Source: Burkholderiales bacterium (GTDB lineage Bacteria; Pseudomonadota; Gammaproteobacteria; Burkholderiales; Burkholderiaceae_C). Taken from it: a DNA stretch of 49,027 nucleotides. Location: assembly GCA_947451035.1 (NCBI GenBank), contig CANFXR010000010.1, forward strand, positions 1-49,027. Reading direction: 5' to 3'. Shown here in pieces: positions 18,495 to 28,553 of this stretch. The notes beneath the pieces were generated by a model. That model made no database searches. It was given only the letters and a program-made list of their open reading frames with translations, and had not been told where the DNA came from. How positions within the stretch are numbered: position 1 is the stretch's first letter; each line of letters opens with the position of its first letter. A program made the position numbers and the translations under genes.

Positions 18495-20069
18495 TCAGGA
18501 GGCGTAGAGAAAATAGAACTCGTTTTGATACACCGGCCTGAGGTTTTCATGGGTCAGTGGCTTGGTGCTCAAAACATAATTGATCTTGTATTTTGACTTC
18601 ACTTCGGGCAGGACCGAAATATTCTTGGCAACACGATCTTTCTCCAGCGCCCTTTGATACCACTCGTAGATCAGCCGGTTGGTGGTCGGCACGAACTTGT
18701 AGACCGAAAAACTATCCCGATCTGTTTTGCGGATGAAGTCGAGATTATCCCGGGGCCGATCGTTCAGGTCGAGGATGACGGCATCGGGCGGCGTATTGGT
18801 TTTGACCCATTGATACAGCGAGATCTTGGCCGTCTGCCTGACCGATGGAAATACCACCGCATAGGAATCCACCGCGTTGACGCAGACCTTGCTCGCCAGC
18901 CCAAGTGCCAGACCAGCCACCATCACGGTGACGACAGCGGATGGTCCGCTTCGGCCCGCGCCCGAGTGCCCCAAGGATGTCGCGGTCACCCGTTGGCCGC
19001 CGGCGGCCTCCTTGTACAGCAGCATCAGGATCAGCAGCGTCAGAAACAGCGACAGCGAACTGGTCCGGTAAGGGTAGAACTTCAGGAACACGCCGCCCGT
19101 GTCAAACATGGCGGCCACGATACTGAGCAACTGCTGGCAGAAAATAGCCAGCGCCAACAGCGACAGTTTTCGAAGTTCCGGCGATTTGTTTTTCAAGAAG
19201 GTATTCACGCAAAGCCAAGCCGCAGCGGCACTCAGGGCCACGCCGATTTGCGCGGAGGATCCGATCTGACGCAACTGCCTGAGCACATCCAGATGGTGGG
19301 GATTTCGAACGTACACATAAACCCAACTCACCTGGGTGCCATCGATCACATTCGGGTTGTCAAGAAGATAGGTTCCCGCCAGGTAATAACCCAATGGCGT
19401 CAGCAGAACAGCCAATATCAAAGCCGACGAGAACACCACCCTCCAGGGAACCCGCGCCGCCACAAAATACAAGAACAACGCAATGAGGTACCAGCCGCCG
19501 ACCAGCACATGAAAATAGACTGCGAGCCCCGCAAAAAATACGGCCAGGCGATTTCTGTCACTCAATAAATAATAAATACTGTAAAACACGAACACGTACG
19601 ACAGGACCTTGGTCTCGAACGACAGGAACATCCATTCCTTGCCGAAAAAACTCTGGTGCACCATCGCGCAGATGAGCTGCAGCACAAAAATCCCCTCGAG
19701 ATTCGTGAACTGAAGCTTGCGGAATATCCGGGCCAGCGGAAACGCGAACAGCAGCGCGCACAGCGCGCGCCCCAGCACCGCCACCTGCTCGAAGCTGGCG
19801 AACCCCAGCAGCCAGCCCACCACGCTGTCGAAGATGATGCGCGTGCCGGGCGCATCCCGGATGCTCAGCGCCCCGGGAATCCAGTGCGGGTTCGCAAAGG
19901 CCTTGGCGAACACAAAATACTCTTCTTCGTTTTCATTCAACCTGAGCGAAAAGGTGCTCAGAAAAATAACCAGGAATATCAATACCCGCAAGTCGAGCCT
20001 GTTGATCAGGTCGATCAGGTTTTGGAGGTTTTTTTTCATGGGCAGTTGAAGATCGGCTGGATTCGCCAT
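18495..20069 (-). CDS. Polytopic membrane protein of unknown function (GT-C-like architecture), AT-rich
   Basis: The protein (524 residues from the ATG at 20069) has about ten hydrophobic segments from residue 25 to 400 and a soluble C-terminal part of about 120 residues with WVKTNTPPDAVILDLNDRP. An acidic loop after the first helix (LRLNENEEEYF) and the overall layout resemble GT-C glycosyltransferases of the PMT/ArnT kind, and the C-terminal text resembles uncharacterised membrane proteins with a short dehydrogenase-free tail; I cannot name a family. Codon and base use are plainly richer in A/T than in every neighbour, pointing to acquisition by transfer. An in-frame TTG at 20075 and an ATG at 20039 are alternative starts. 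Confidence 0.8.
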   Translation of the reverse strand: MANPADLQLPMKKNLQNLIDLINRLDLRVLIFLVIFLSTFSLRLNENEEEYFVFAKAFANPHWIPGALSIRDAPGTRIIFDSVVGWLLGFASFEQVAVLGRALCALLFAFPLARIFRKLQFTNLEGIFVLQLICAMVHQSFFGKEWMFLSFETKVLSYVFVFYSIYYLLSDRNRLAVFFAGLAVYFHVLVGGWYLIALFLYFVAARVPWRVVFSSALILAVLLTPLGYYLAGTYLLDNPNVIDGTQVSWVYVYVRNPHHLDVLRQLRQIGSSAQIGVALSAAAAWLCVNTFLKNKSPELRKLSLLALAIFCQQLLSIVAAMFDTGGVFLKFYPYRTSSLSLFLTLLILMLLYKEAAGGQRVTATSLGHSGAGRSGPSAVVTVMVAGLALGLASKVCVNAVDSYAVVFPSVRQTAKISLYQWVKTNTPPDAVILDLNDRPRDNLDFIRKTDRDSFSVYKFVPTTNRLIYEWYQRALEKDRVAKNISVLPEVKSKYKINYVLSTKPLTHENLRPVYQNEFYFLYAS

Positions 20070-20070
20070 T

Positions 20071-20124
20071 TTCAAAAAATTCGCAGCGCGTCGGGGCTGC
20101 AGTCGAGTTTAGTAATTTTTTGAA
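20071..20124. repeat. 11-bp perfect inverted repeat flanking a GC stem, at the start of the AT-rich gene
   Basis: TTCAAAAAATT (20071-20081) is the exact reverse complement of AATTTTTTGAA (20114-20124). Between them GCAGC and GCTGC can form an inner stem (minus strand). On the minus-strand transcript the 3' arm ends one base before the ATG at 20069. It could be an mRNA hairpin, a regulator site or a transfer boundary scar. The rest of the 213-bp gap to the next gene shows nothing I can support. Confidence 0.6.
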
Positions 20125-20282
20125 GCGGCTCCGGTGACGCTCGCATGCCACAGGCCTGCGGCGCACGCCCGTGGACGCAAGGCGGTGCCGCGCGGGGCGG
20201 GGCTCGAAACACGGGACAATTCGGCGATGAATCGACCCCCGATGGGACGCGGCCGGATGAAATCCACCGGCTCGCCGACACG

Positions 20283-21260
20283 ATGCCGGTGACCCGCCAG
20301 CACGCCATGCAACTGATGCGCCTGGTGGGCGCACCGCTGCTGCTGGCCGCCGTGGTGTGGCTGGCCGGCCCGCAAGCCGTGCTGGCCGCCGTGCGTGGTG
20401 CCGACGTCGGCTGGTTGCTGCTGGGGCTGCTCAGCGCGACTGCTGGCAACACGTCATCGTCGCTGCGCTGGTCTGAGCTGGCACGCTGGCTCGGCCACCG
20501 GGTGCGCGCGCGCTGGGCCATCGCCGTGTACTTCCGCGGCGTGGCCATCAACGCGCTGCTGCCCGGGGCGGTGCTCGGCGGCGACATGTTTCGCGCCTGG
20601 CAGCTCAACCGCGACGGCTGCCCGATGGCCGCAGCCAGCCTGTCGGTGGTGCTTGATCGCCTGAGCGGGCTGTGGATCCTGTTCGCGCTCGGCGCACTGG
20701 CGCTGTTTGTCGGGCTCGGATCCCCCGAGATGGAGATCTTGCGCACGCGACTGCACGTGCCCGACGGCTGGCCGTCCGGGGTGATCGCTGCGGGCTTGCT
20801 CGGCGTGGTGCTGCTGCTGCCGCTGCTGGTGCTGAGCACGCTGGCGGCGCTGGCGGGCTGGGGCGCCAGCGCGGGCGGGCGGCGGGCGATGGCGGTCGAA
20901 CTGCTGCGCCGGCCGCACGGTTTTCAGCAGTACCGGCGACAGGCGCTGGCCTCGCTGGCGGTGCAGGCCTTCGCGGTGGGTGCGCTGTACTGCGCCGGGC
21001 GCGCCTTCGGCGTCGTGCTGCCGTGGTGGGTGGTGGCTTTCACGGCGGGGCCGATCTTCCTGTTTGCCGCGATGCCGGTGAGCTTTGGCGGCTGGGGCAC
21101 GCGCGAAGTGGCCACGGTCACCGCCTGGTCGGCCTTTGGCATCGCGCCGCCGCTGGCGGTGGCGGCGGCGGCGGCCTTCGGGATCTATGCGCTGGCGCAA
21201 GCCACGCTGGCGTGGTTGCCGATACCGTCCAAACCATCGGGTTCGTCCCTCACTCCCTGA
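20283..21260 (+). CDS. Lysylphosphatidylglycerol-synthase-TM / flippase-like membrane protein
   Basis: The 325-residue protein has about eight membrane helices and matches the UPF0104/LPG_synthase_TM family: WSELARWLG, YFRGVAINALLPGAVLGGDMFRAW, VVLDRLSGLWIL and FAAMPVSFGGWGTREVA, where the late SxxGxG-type motif is typical. Members are membrane proteins proposed to move lipids or lipid-linked glycans; none of this is proved here. I chose the ATG at 20283 ahead of the first helix; the frame stays open upstream to 20145 with low-complexity text. A GT4 glycosyltransferase starts 9 bp after the stop, so the two are one transcript. Confidence 0.83.
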   Translation: MPVTRQHAMQLMRLVGAPLLLAAVVWLAGPQAVLAAVRGADVGWLLLGLLSATAGNTSSSLRWSELARWLGHRVRARWAIAVYFRGVAINALLPGAVLGGDMFRAWQLNRDGCPMAAASLSVVLDRLSGLWILFALGALALFVGLGSPEMEILRTRLHVPDGWPSGVIAAGLLGVVLLLPLLVLSTLAALAGWGASAGGRRAMAVELLRRPHGFQQYRRQALASLAVQAFAVGALYCAGRAFGVVLPWWVVAFTAGPIFLFAAMPVSFGGWGTREVATVTAWSAFGIAPPLAVAAAAAFGIYALAQATLAWLPIPSKPSGSSLTP

Positions 21261-21269
21261 TTTGCGGGC

Positions 21270-22403
21270 ATGCCCTTGAAACCATCCACATCGACGTCCG
21301 GTCCTGGCACGCAGCCGCCGCACGTCGTTCATCTGGAAACCGGTCGATTCGTCTACGGTGGCGCGCGCCAGGTGCTGTACCTGACGGAGCACCTGCCCGC
21401 GCTCGGCGTGCGCAGCACGCTGGTGTGCGCCAAGGGCGGCGAGATGGCCGGCCGGGCGCGCGCGGCCGGCACCGAGGTGATCGAACTGGCCACGCTGGGC
21501 GATGCGGATGTGTCCATCGTCTGGCGGTTTGCCGCGCTGCTGCGGCGGCTCAAGCCCGATCTGGTGCACATCCACAGCCGGCGCGGTGCCGATGTGTGGG
21601 GCGCGCTGGGCGCCAGGCTGGTCGGTGCGCCCGCGGTGATGACCCGACGCAACGACACGCGCGAGGCGCAATTGGCGCTGTGGCTCAAGTACCCGCTGTA
21701 TCGCCACATCGTGGCCATCGCCCAGGGCGTCAAGGACGTTCTGGTCAGCCAGGGCGTCAGCGGCTCGGACATCACCGTGGTGCACAGCGCGATCGACCCG
21801 GCGCACTTCCAGCACCCCCGCTCACGCGCCGAGCTGGCCGCCACCTTCGACGTGGACCCGGCGCAGCCCATCCTCGGCATCGCCGCACAACTGATCGAGC
21901 GCAAGGGGCACGCGCTGCTGTTCGAGTCGCTGCAGATGCTGGCCTCGCGCTACCCGACGGCCCAGTTGATCGTGTTCGGCCGCGGGCCGCTGTCCGCAAG
22001 CCTGCCAGCCCTGGCGGCGCTGCACGGCTTGCAGCACCGCGTGAAATTCGCGGGCTTTCGCGCCGACCTCGAGTTGTGGATGGGCGCGCTCGATGTGCTG
22101 GTGCACCCGGCCTACACCGAAGGCCTGGGCAATGTGTGCCTGCAAGCCGCCGCCGCCGGGGTGCCGTGCATCGGCTCGCGCGTGGGCGGCATCCCCGAGG
22201 CCATCGCTGACGGGGTCACCGGCGTGCTGGTGCCGGTGGGTGACGCCACCGCGCTGGCCGCGGCGATCGACCGGCTGCTCAGCGATGCGCCGTTGCGCCA
22301 GCGCCTGGGCGCGGCCGGGCCGGCCTATGTCGAGTCGGACTTCACGCCGCCGACCATGGCGGCGGGCAACCGCGCGGTCTACCGCCGCGTGCTCGGGCGC
22401 TGA
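21270..22403 (+). CDS. GT4-family glycosyltransferase
   Basis: The 377-residue protein has the two Rossmann domains of GT-B enzymes. The N-terminal domain opens with a GG loop (FVYGGARQV), HIHSRRGADVWG is the mid motif, and the C-terminal donor site reads HPAYTEGLGNVCLQAAAAG with VGGIPEAI following. The E-x7-E motif of family 4 is present as E-x7-Q. It should transfer a sugar from a nucleotide donor to an envelope acceptor. There is no membrane segment. The neighbours, a flippase-like protein 9 bp upstream and a Kdo hydroxylase 63 bp downstream, suggest a role in lipopolysaccharide or a related glycan. Confidence 0.92.
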   Translation: MPLKPSTSTSGPGTQPPHVVHLETGRFVYGGARQVLYLTEHLPALGVRSTLVCAKGGEMAGRARAAGTEVIELATLGDADVSIVWRFAALLRRLKPDLVHIHSRRGADVWGALGARLVGAPAVMTRRNDTREAQLALWLKYPLYRHIVAIAQGVKDVLVSQGVSGSDITVVHSAIDPAHFQHPRSRAELAATFDVDPAQPILGIAAQLIERKGHALLFESLQMLASRYPTAQLIVFGRGPLSASLPALAALHGLQHRVKFAGFRADLELWMGALDVLVHPAYTEGLGNVCLQAAAAGVPCIGSRVGGIPEAIADGVTGVLVPVGDATALAAAIDRLLSDAPLRQRLGAAGPAYVESDFTPPTMAAGNRAVYRRVLGR

Positions 22404-22466
22404 TCGCCCCGTGGCACCGCACATGCACCATGCTGTCTATCACCCCACCCGACGGAGGCTCGCGCG

Positions 22467-23348
22467 ATGACCGAAATCACCCCACTGGCCATTGAAAGCT
22501 GGGCTGGGCCTTGCTCCGCGCAAGACCAGAGCTCCGCCATCACCGCCCTCGAAAGCGGGGACGTGCTGCTGCTGCCGCAGCTGGATTTCCCGCTGCGCGA
22601 CAACGAGCGCGCGCTCTATTTCCAGAGCGCCGGCGTCGAGGTCAAGGGCAAGAACATCAGCCTGAACCTGGCCGACAACAGCGTGCGCGGCAGTCACGCC
22701 GATGCGGCCGAACTGGCCGTGCTGCGCGACATGATGGTGCGCTTTGCCACCGACAGCCGTGCGCTGGTGCATGCGCTGCTGCCCGGTTACGTGGCCAGCA
22801 TCGAACAGGGACGAACCAGCTTCCGGCCGGTCGAGGTCGCAGGCCGGCCCAGTTCATGGCGCAAGGACGACGCGCGCTTGCACGTCGACAGCTTTCCGTC
22901 TTCGCCGACGCGGGGCAAACGCATTCTTCGGCTGTTCACCAACGTGAATCCGCATGGCCAGGGGCGCCACTGGCGTCTGGGCGAGCGCTTCGAAGAGGTG
23001 GCGAGCCGTTATCTGGCGACGCTGCCGAACCCGCTGTGGGGCAGCAGCCAGGTGCTCGCGATGCTGGGCATCACCAAGGGCCGGCGCAGCGACTACGACC
23101 ACTTCATGCTGCAACTGCACGACCGCATGAAGGCCGACAGCGCCTACCAGGGCAGCGGCGGACAGCGCGACTTTGTGTTCGCGCCGGGCTGCACCTGGAT
23201 GGTCTACACCGATCAGGTCCCGCACGCCGCGATGGGCGGGCGCTTCGCCTTCGAGCAGACCTTCTACCTGCCGGTCGCCGGCATGCACGACCCGGCCAAG
23301 TCCCCGCTGCGCGTGCTCGAGCGTTTGATGGGCCGCGAGCTGGCCTGA
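22467..23348 (+). CDS. kdoO: Kdo 3-hydroxylase (Fe(II)/2-oxoglutarate dependent)
   Basis: The 293-residue protein matches the KdoO family, described in Burkholderia and Yersinia, which converts lipid-A-bound Kdo to D-glycero-D-talo-oct-2-ulosonic acid (Ko). The iron site is visible: His139 and Asp141 in LHVDSFPSSP and His253 in TDQVPHAAMGG, with a nearby Arg259 as likely 2-oxoglutarate ligand. Other family text includes GKNISLNL and RLFTNVNP. The ATG at 22467 follows GGAGG by 9 bases. It lies 63 bp after the GT4 gene and is convergent with the NADH dehydrogenase-like gene. Confidence 0.9.
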   Translation: MTEITPLAIESWAGPCSAQDQSSAITALESGDVLLLPQLDFPLRDNERALYFQSAGVEVKGKNISLNLADNSVRGSHADAAELAVLRDMMVRFATDSRALVHALLPGYVASIEQGRTSFRPVEVAGRPSSWRKDDARLHVDSFPSSPTRGKRILRLFTNVNPHGQGRHWRLGERFEEVASRYLATLPNPLWGSSQVLAMLGITKGRRSDYDHFMLQLHDRMKADSAYQGSGGQRDFVFAPGCTWMVYTDQVPHAAMGGRFAFEQTFYLPVAGMHDPAKSPLRVLERLMGRELA

Positions 23349-23379
23349 TTCGGCACCGTATGCCGCGCGGCCGGATCAG
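23345..23379. terminator. 10-bp hairpin holding both stop codons of kdoO and the Ndh-like gene
   Basis: CTGATTCGGC (23345-23354) pairs with GCCGGATCAG (23370-23379), ten pairs including one G-U, around a 15-nt loop. The kdoO TGA (23346-23348) and the minus-strand stop (23376-23378) face each other in the stem. No U-tract follows on either strand. Confidence 0.55.
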
Positions 23380-24740
23380 GGCTTGGCCGGCACGGCAGTT
23401 CGGCTCGCTGCGCTTGGCGCCGGCGTGTCTGGCGTGGCGTGCAGCCGCTGATCTTCGGTGTGCACCTCGACGCTGCGCGTGAAGCGCAGGTGCGTGATGT
23501 CGGAGGGGAAGAACATGCCCCAGCCCCACTCGAAGAAGATGCGCAGGCGCCGCCCGGTTGAGGGCATCTGCGAGAGGTAATACGCGCGCCACACCAGCCA
23601 GGCCAGCCAACCGGTGAGCGGCACGCCGTAGACCTCGGCCACGCCCTTGAGGTGACCGATCGAGGCCATGGCCCCGCGCGAGCGGTAGCGAAACGGCGTG
23701 GTCGCACGGCCGCTCATGGCGCGCATCAGGTTGCCCGCCAGATGCCGCGCCTGACGCACCGCGAACTGCGCCGTGGGCGGCGAGGTGCTGCCATCGAGCG
23801 CGTTGGGCACCGCGGCGCAGTCGCCCAGCGCCCACAGGCCGGCAAAGCCGGGCACCGACAGATCGCCGTTGACCACGATGCGTCCTTGCACACAGCCGAT
23901 GCCGGTGCGCTCGAGCAGCGGATTGGCCGAGGTGCCGATGGTGCCCAGCACCGTGTGGCCAGCCACCAGTTCGCCGTCTTTCAGGTGCACCCCCGCGGCC
24001 GAGACCGAGGCCGCCACGGTGTCCAGACGCACCGTCACGCCGCGCTGGCGCAGCGATTCCAGCGCGGCCGCACCCAGGCGCGCCGACAGCTCGGGCAGCA
24101 ACCTCGGCATCCCGTGCAGCACGGTGACCTTGAGTTCATCGGGCGCCACGCGCGGGTAGTAGTGGCGGATGTCGCCGAGGCAGTCGATCAGTTCGCCGGC
24201 CACCTCCACACCCGAGAAGCCCCCGCCCACGATGATGAAATGACCGAGCTGACGGCGGCGCTCGGGATCGGCCTCGAGCTCGATGCACGCCAGCCGCCGC
24301 AGCACGGTGTTGCGGATGTGCATGGCGTCGCCCACCGTCTTGAGCGGCAACGCGTGCTCGGCCATGCCGGGCATCAGGTCGAGCCGTGCGCGGTTGCCCA
24401 GCGCCAACACCAGATGGTCGTACGGCAGGGTCATCTCGCCATTGAGCGCTTGCATCGTGAGCCGTCGCGCCTGGGTGTCGACGCCGGCCACCGAGCCCAT
24501 GATGAAGCGCTGCGAGGGCCCCTGGCGCAGCATCTCGCGCACCGGAACGACGATGTGCTCCGGGAACACCGAAGCGCCCACCGCCTCGGGCAGCATCGGG
24601 TTGAAGGTCGTGTAGCTGTTTTCGGACACCAGCGTGAGCGAACAGCCGGCGGGCAACTGGCCGCACAGCGTTCGGGCCAGGCTGGTGCCGGCAAAGCCGG
24701 CGCCGACAACGACGATTCGGGTCGAAAAAGACGTATTCAT
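23376..24740 (-). CDS. Type II NADH dehydrogenase-like FAD oxidoreductase
   Basis: The 454-residue protein has an FAD motif RIVVVGAGFAGTSLAR at the N-terminus, a second dinucleotide motif FIIVGGGFSGVEVAGE mid-chain for NAD(P)H, and the FAD closing motif LWALGDCAAVPN. The PTAQFAVRQARHLAGN block and amphipathic C-terminal segment (GWLAWLVWRAYYLSQMP) match Ndh-2 enzymes, which oxidise NADH and reduce quinone at the inner face of the membrane without pumping protons. The ATG at 24740 precedes the first strand directly. A longer frame to 24773 adds a hydrophobic tail unlikely to be translated. It is 88 bp downstream of aceB on the same strand. Confidence 0.88.
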   Translation of the reverse strand: MNTSFSTRIVVVGAGFAGTSLARTLCGQLPAGCSLTLVSENSYTTFNPMLPEAVGASVFPEHIVVPVREMLRQGPSQRFIMGSVAGVDTQARRLTMQALNGEMTLPYDHLVLALGNRARLDLMPGMAEHALPLKTVGDAMHIRNTVLRRLACIELEADPERRRQLGHFIIVGGGFSGVEVAGELIDCLGDIRHYYPRVAPDELKVTVLHGMPRLLPELSARLGAAALESLRQRGVTVRLDTVAASVSAAGVHLKDGELVAGHTVLGTIGTSANPLLERTGIGCVQGRIVVNGDLSVPGFAGLWALGDCAAVPNALDGSTSPPTAQFAVRQARHLAGNLMRAMSGRATTPFRYRSRGAMASIGHLKGVAEVYGVPLTGWLAWLVWRAYYLSQMPSTGRRLRIFFEWGWGMFFPSDITHLRFTRSVEVHTEDQRLHATPDTPAPSAASRTAVPAKP

Positions 24741-24828
24741 GCTGCGAAGGAACAAGAGCCTGGCGCAGTCCAAGCACGAAACGTGCTCAGGCCGGCGAGC
24801 GGGCTCCCATTCCTTCGCTCAGAAACGC

Positions 24829-26433
<1,605 letters not shown>

Positions 26434-26546
26434 CACAAGAACTCCTTCAAGGTTTCAAAAAAATCAGGCCCCTGGCGCAGGCTGCGGCCCATGCGCCCGG
26501 GTGGGTTGGCGGGGATGTTCCCGAGCGGTGCGGGGCGCACCAGGCG

Positions 26547-26566
26547 CGCGCCGCCCGGGCGGCGCG
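26547..26566. terminator. 20-bp perfect GC palindrome just past the psiF stop
   Basis: CGCGCCGCCC is followed at once by its reverse complement GGGCGGCGCG and ends one base before the minus-strand psiF stop codon. As RNA it would need to open a small loop, giving an eight-pair GC stem. With no U-tract it is only a possible terminator. Confidence 0.4.
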
Positions 26567-26854
26567 TCAGGCGCTCAGACAACTCTTCATGAAGGCCTTG
26601 CGCTCATCGCCCTTCTTGCCCTTGGCATCGGCGTTGCAGGTCTTCATCTTGTCTTGCTGCGTGGGCTTCTTGGCCGACAGGCACTCCTTCATGAAGGCCT
26701 TGCGCTCGTCGCCCTTCTTGTCGCCGGCATCGGCGTTGCACGTCGTCATCTTGTTTTGCTGCTTGCCCAGCGGCGCGCTCGCGGCATCGGCGGCGATAGC
26801 GGGCAGGCTCAGGCAGCCCAGGCACAGGGCGATCACGCTCAGGAGTGTTTTCAT
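26567..26854 (-). CDS. PsiF-repeat exported small protein
   Basis: The 95-residue protein has a Sec signal peptide (about 1-21, ending AIAAD) and then two PsiF repeats (residues 32-65 and 66-95), each with the pattern MxTCNADA-KKGDERKAFMKxCLSA. The four cysteines (39, 58, 73, 92) are paired one pair per repeat, so two periplasmic disulphides are likely. PsiF is phosphate-starvation induced in E. coli, but its function is unknown and I see no Pho box here. AAGGA precedes the ATG at 26854. It lies between the kinase gene and aceB on the same strand. Confidence 0.88.
   Translation of the reverse strand: MKTLLSVIALCLGCLSLPAIAADAASAPLGKQQNKMTTCNADAGDKKGDERKAFMKECLSAKKPTQQDKMKTCNADAKGKKGDERKAFMKSCLSA
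26570..26761 (-). repeat. Two tandem 102-nt PsiF repeat units
   Basis: The units (26660-26761 and 26570-26659, the second truncated by the stop) are nearly identical at DNA level; TTCATGAAGGCCTTGCGCTC occurs at 26586 and again at 26688. The high identity points to recent duplication or gene conversion. Confidence 0.8.
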
Positions 26855-26957
26855 CGAAATTCCTTGTGGTTGGTGATGGGCGGCACGCGCACACGCGCCG
26901 GCAAGCATTGGATCATGCTGCGCTGCACGCCAGCAAGGCGTGCGCCGGCTCAAGCCG

Positions 26958-28346
26958 TCAAAGGATGCGCCGCGGATGCGCCAGCCGTTCGTGAGCCACA
27001 TGCAACCGGCGTACCAGCACGCGGATGAAGGCCTCGTCGAACAAGTGCTGGCAACCCACGCTGAGCTGGGCCAGCGTCTCGGGCACGAACGAGATCGTGG
27101 TGGCGATCTCCGTGATCAGCACGTCGGCCGCATGGGTGCGCAGATCGGGGCTGGGTGCCAGGTAGGCCATCTCGCCCACCGAGGTGCCCGCGCCCAGGGC
27201 GGCGACCTTCTCCCCACCGCGAAACACCTCCACTGCACCGTGCGCAATGATGTGAAAGGCGCGGCCCTGGTCGCCCTTGCGGTACAGGGCGTGACCCACC
27301 GGAAAGCGGCGCCACTTGGCGCGGTGCACCACCTCCCACAGCTCGACGTCGCCGAAGCTCGCGAAGAACTCCAGCTTGCGCAACAGGTTGAAGCGCTCCG
27401 AGTCGAGCACGCCTTGCCACTGGCCACGCGGCACCTCCTGCCGCGCGATCAGCCCCGACAGCGCCTGCGCAAACTCGTCCCAATCGGCATATCGGTCTTG
27501 CGGGGACTTGGCCAGCGCACGCTGGATCACCGCATCGAGCGCGGGGCCCACCCCATCGCGCAAACCGACCAGCGAGGCCGGTGTCGCGTGATAGATCTGG
27601 TGCATCAGGGCCGACTGGATCTGCGCGTCGAACGCCGGCCGTCCGGCCACCAGGTGATAGAGCACCGCGCCCAGCGAGTACATGTCGGCGCGGCAGTCGA
27701 GCGTGCTGCCATCGAGCTGCTCGGGCGACATGTAGGCCAGCGAGCCCACGCGGTAGACCTGCGTGACCTCCGAATCGAGGTTGAGCACGCTGCCGAAGTC
27801 GCTGATCTTCACGTCGGTGATGACCCCGTTGTTCAGCACCGTGAGCAAATTGGCCGGCTTGACATCGCGATGGATCAGACCCTGGCGGTACACATAACCC
27901 AGCGCCATCGCGCACTTGAAGCCGATTTCGACGATCTGCTCGAGCGGCAGCAGCTGATCGGCGCGGCAGTACGGTCTCAAGGTGCCGCCCGACACGTACT
28001 CCATCACCAGATAGCGGCTCGACGGCTCGAGCACCGCGTCATGGATCTTGACCACGTTGGGGTGCTGCAGGCGTCCGACGAGCGCGGCCTCGGCGGCGAA
28101 GAAGCGGTCGCTGTAGCGCAGCGCGGCCTCGTCGTCTCCGGCGACATGGCGCACCCGCTTGATGGCCACGTCGCGGCCGTGAAACTCATCCCGGCACAAG
28201 TAGACATCGCTGGTGGCGCCTTCGCCGAGCTTGCGCAGCACCGGGTACTTGCCGATCTTCTCAGGCAGCGCGTTGCCCACCGGCAACTCGGGTGCGGTAT
28301 CGATCGGAATGTCGACGGCAGGGCTGTCGGTCGGGTGGTGTGCCAT
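26958..28346 (-). CDS. Ser/Thr protein kinase with C-terminal cyclic-nucleotide-binding domain
   Basis: The 462-residue protein has a complete eukaryotic-type kinase domain (about 33-300): glycine loop GEGATSDVY (41-49), Lys63 in AIK, Glu86, catalytic HRDVKPAN (159-166), DFG (183-185) and SPE (207-209). A CRP-like cNMP domain follows (about 326-450) with VGEMAYLAP and RTHAADV; Glu392 and Arg403 are the positions that hold the ribose and phosphate in cAMP-binding proteins, so binding is plausible. There is no membrane helix. I chose the ATG at 28346 over a start 21 codons upstream. No phosphatase or substrate protein is adjacent. A kinase controlled by a cyclic nucleotide is inference. Confidence 0.9.
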   Translation of the reverse strand: MAHHPTDSPAVDIPIDTAPELPVGNALPEKIGKYPVLRKLGEGATSDVYLCRDEFHGRDVAIKRVRHVAGDDEAALRYSDRFFAAEAALVGRLQHPNVVKIHDAVLEPSSRYLVMEYVSGGTLRPYCRADQLLPLEQIVEIGFKCAMALGYVYRQGLIHRDVKPANLLTVLNNGVITDVKISDFGSVLNLDSEVTQVYRVGSLAYMSPEQLDGSTLDCRADMYSLGAVLYHLVAGRPAFDAQIQSALMHQIYHATPASLVGLRDGVGPALDAVIQRALAKSPQDRYADWDEFAQALSGLIARQEVPRGQWQGVLDSERFNLLRKLEFFASFGDVELWEVVHRAKWRRFPVGHALYRKGDQGRAFHIIAHGAVEVFRGGEKVAALGAGTSVGEMAYLAPSPDLRTHAADVLITEIATTISFVPETLAQLSVGCQHLFDEAFIRVLVRRLHVAHERLAHPRRIL

Positions 28347-28541
28347 GGGTGGGGCTGCAATCACGGGCAAGGCACAGCCCGGTCCGCTCGTTGAAATCAA
28401 TGGCCGCACTGCGCGCGCATCCGGATGTTGCCTTGCCCGATGTTGCCCGATACGCCGGAACTGGCGCCCAAAGACCCGTCAAACCGCAGCCCATGCCATT
28501 TCGCCGGGGACCCGCGAGGCCATCGGGCACAGGCCGAAACG

Positions 28542-28547
28542 TAGAAT
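28542..28547 (+). promoter_or_regulatory. Candidate -10 box of argS
   Basis: TAGAAT lies 6 bases before the argS ATG. If used, transcription would begin at or within the start codon, giving a leaderless message. No clear -35 box is present. The rest of the 207-bp gap to the kinase gene shows nothing else I can support. Confidence 0.35.
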
Positions 28548-28553
28548 CAGCCG

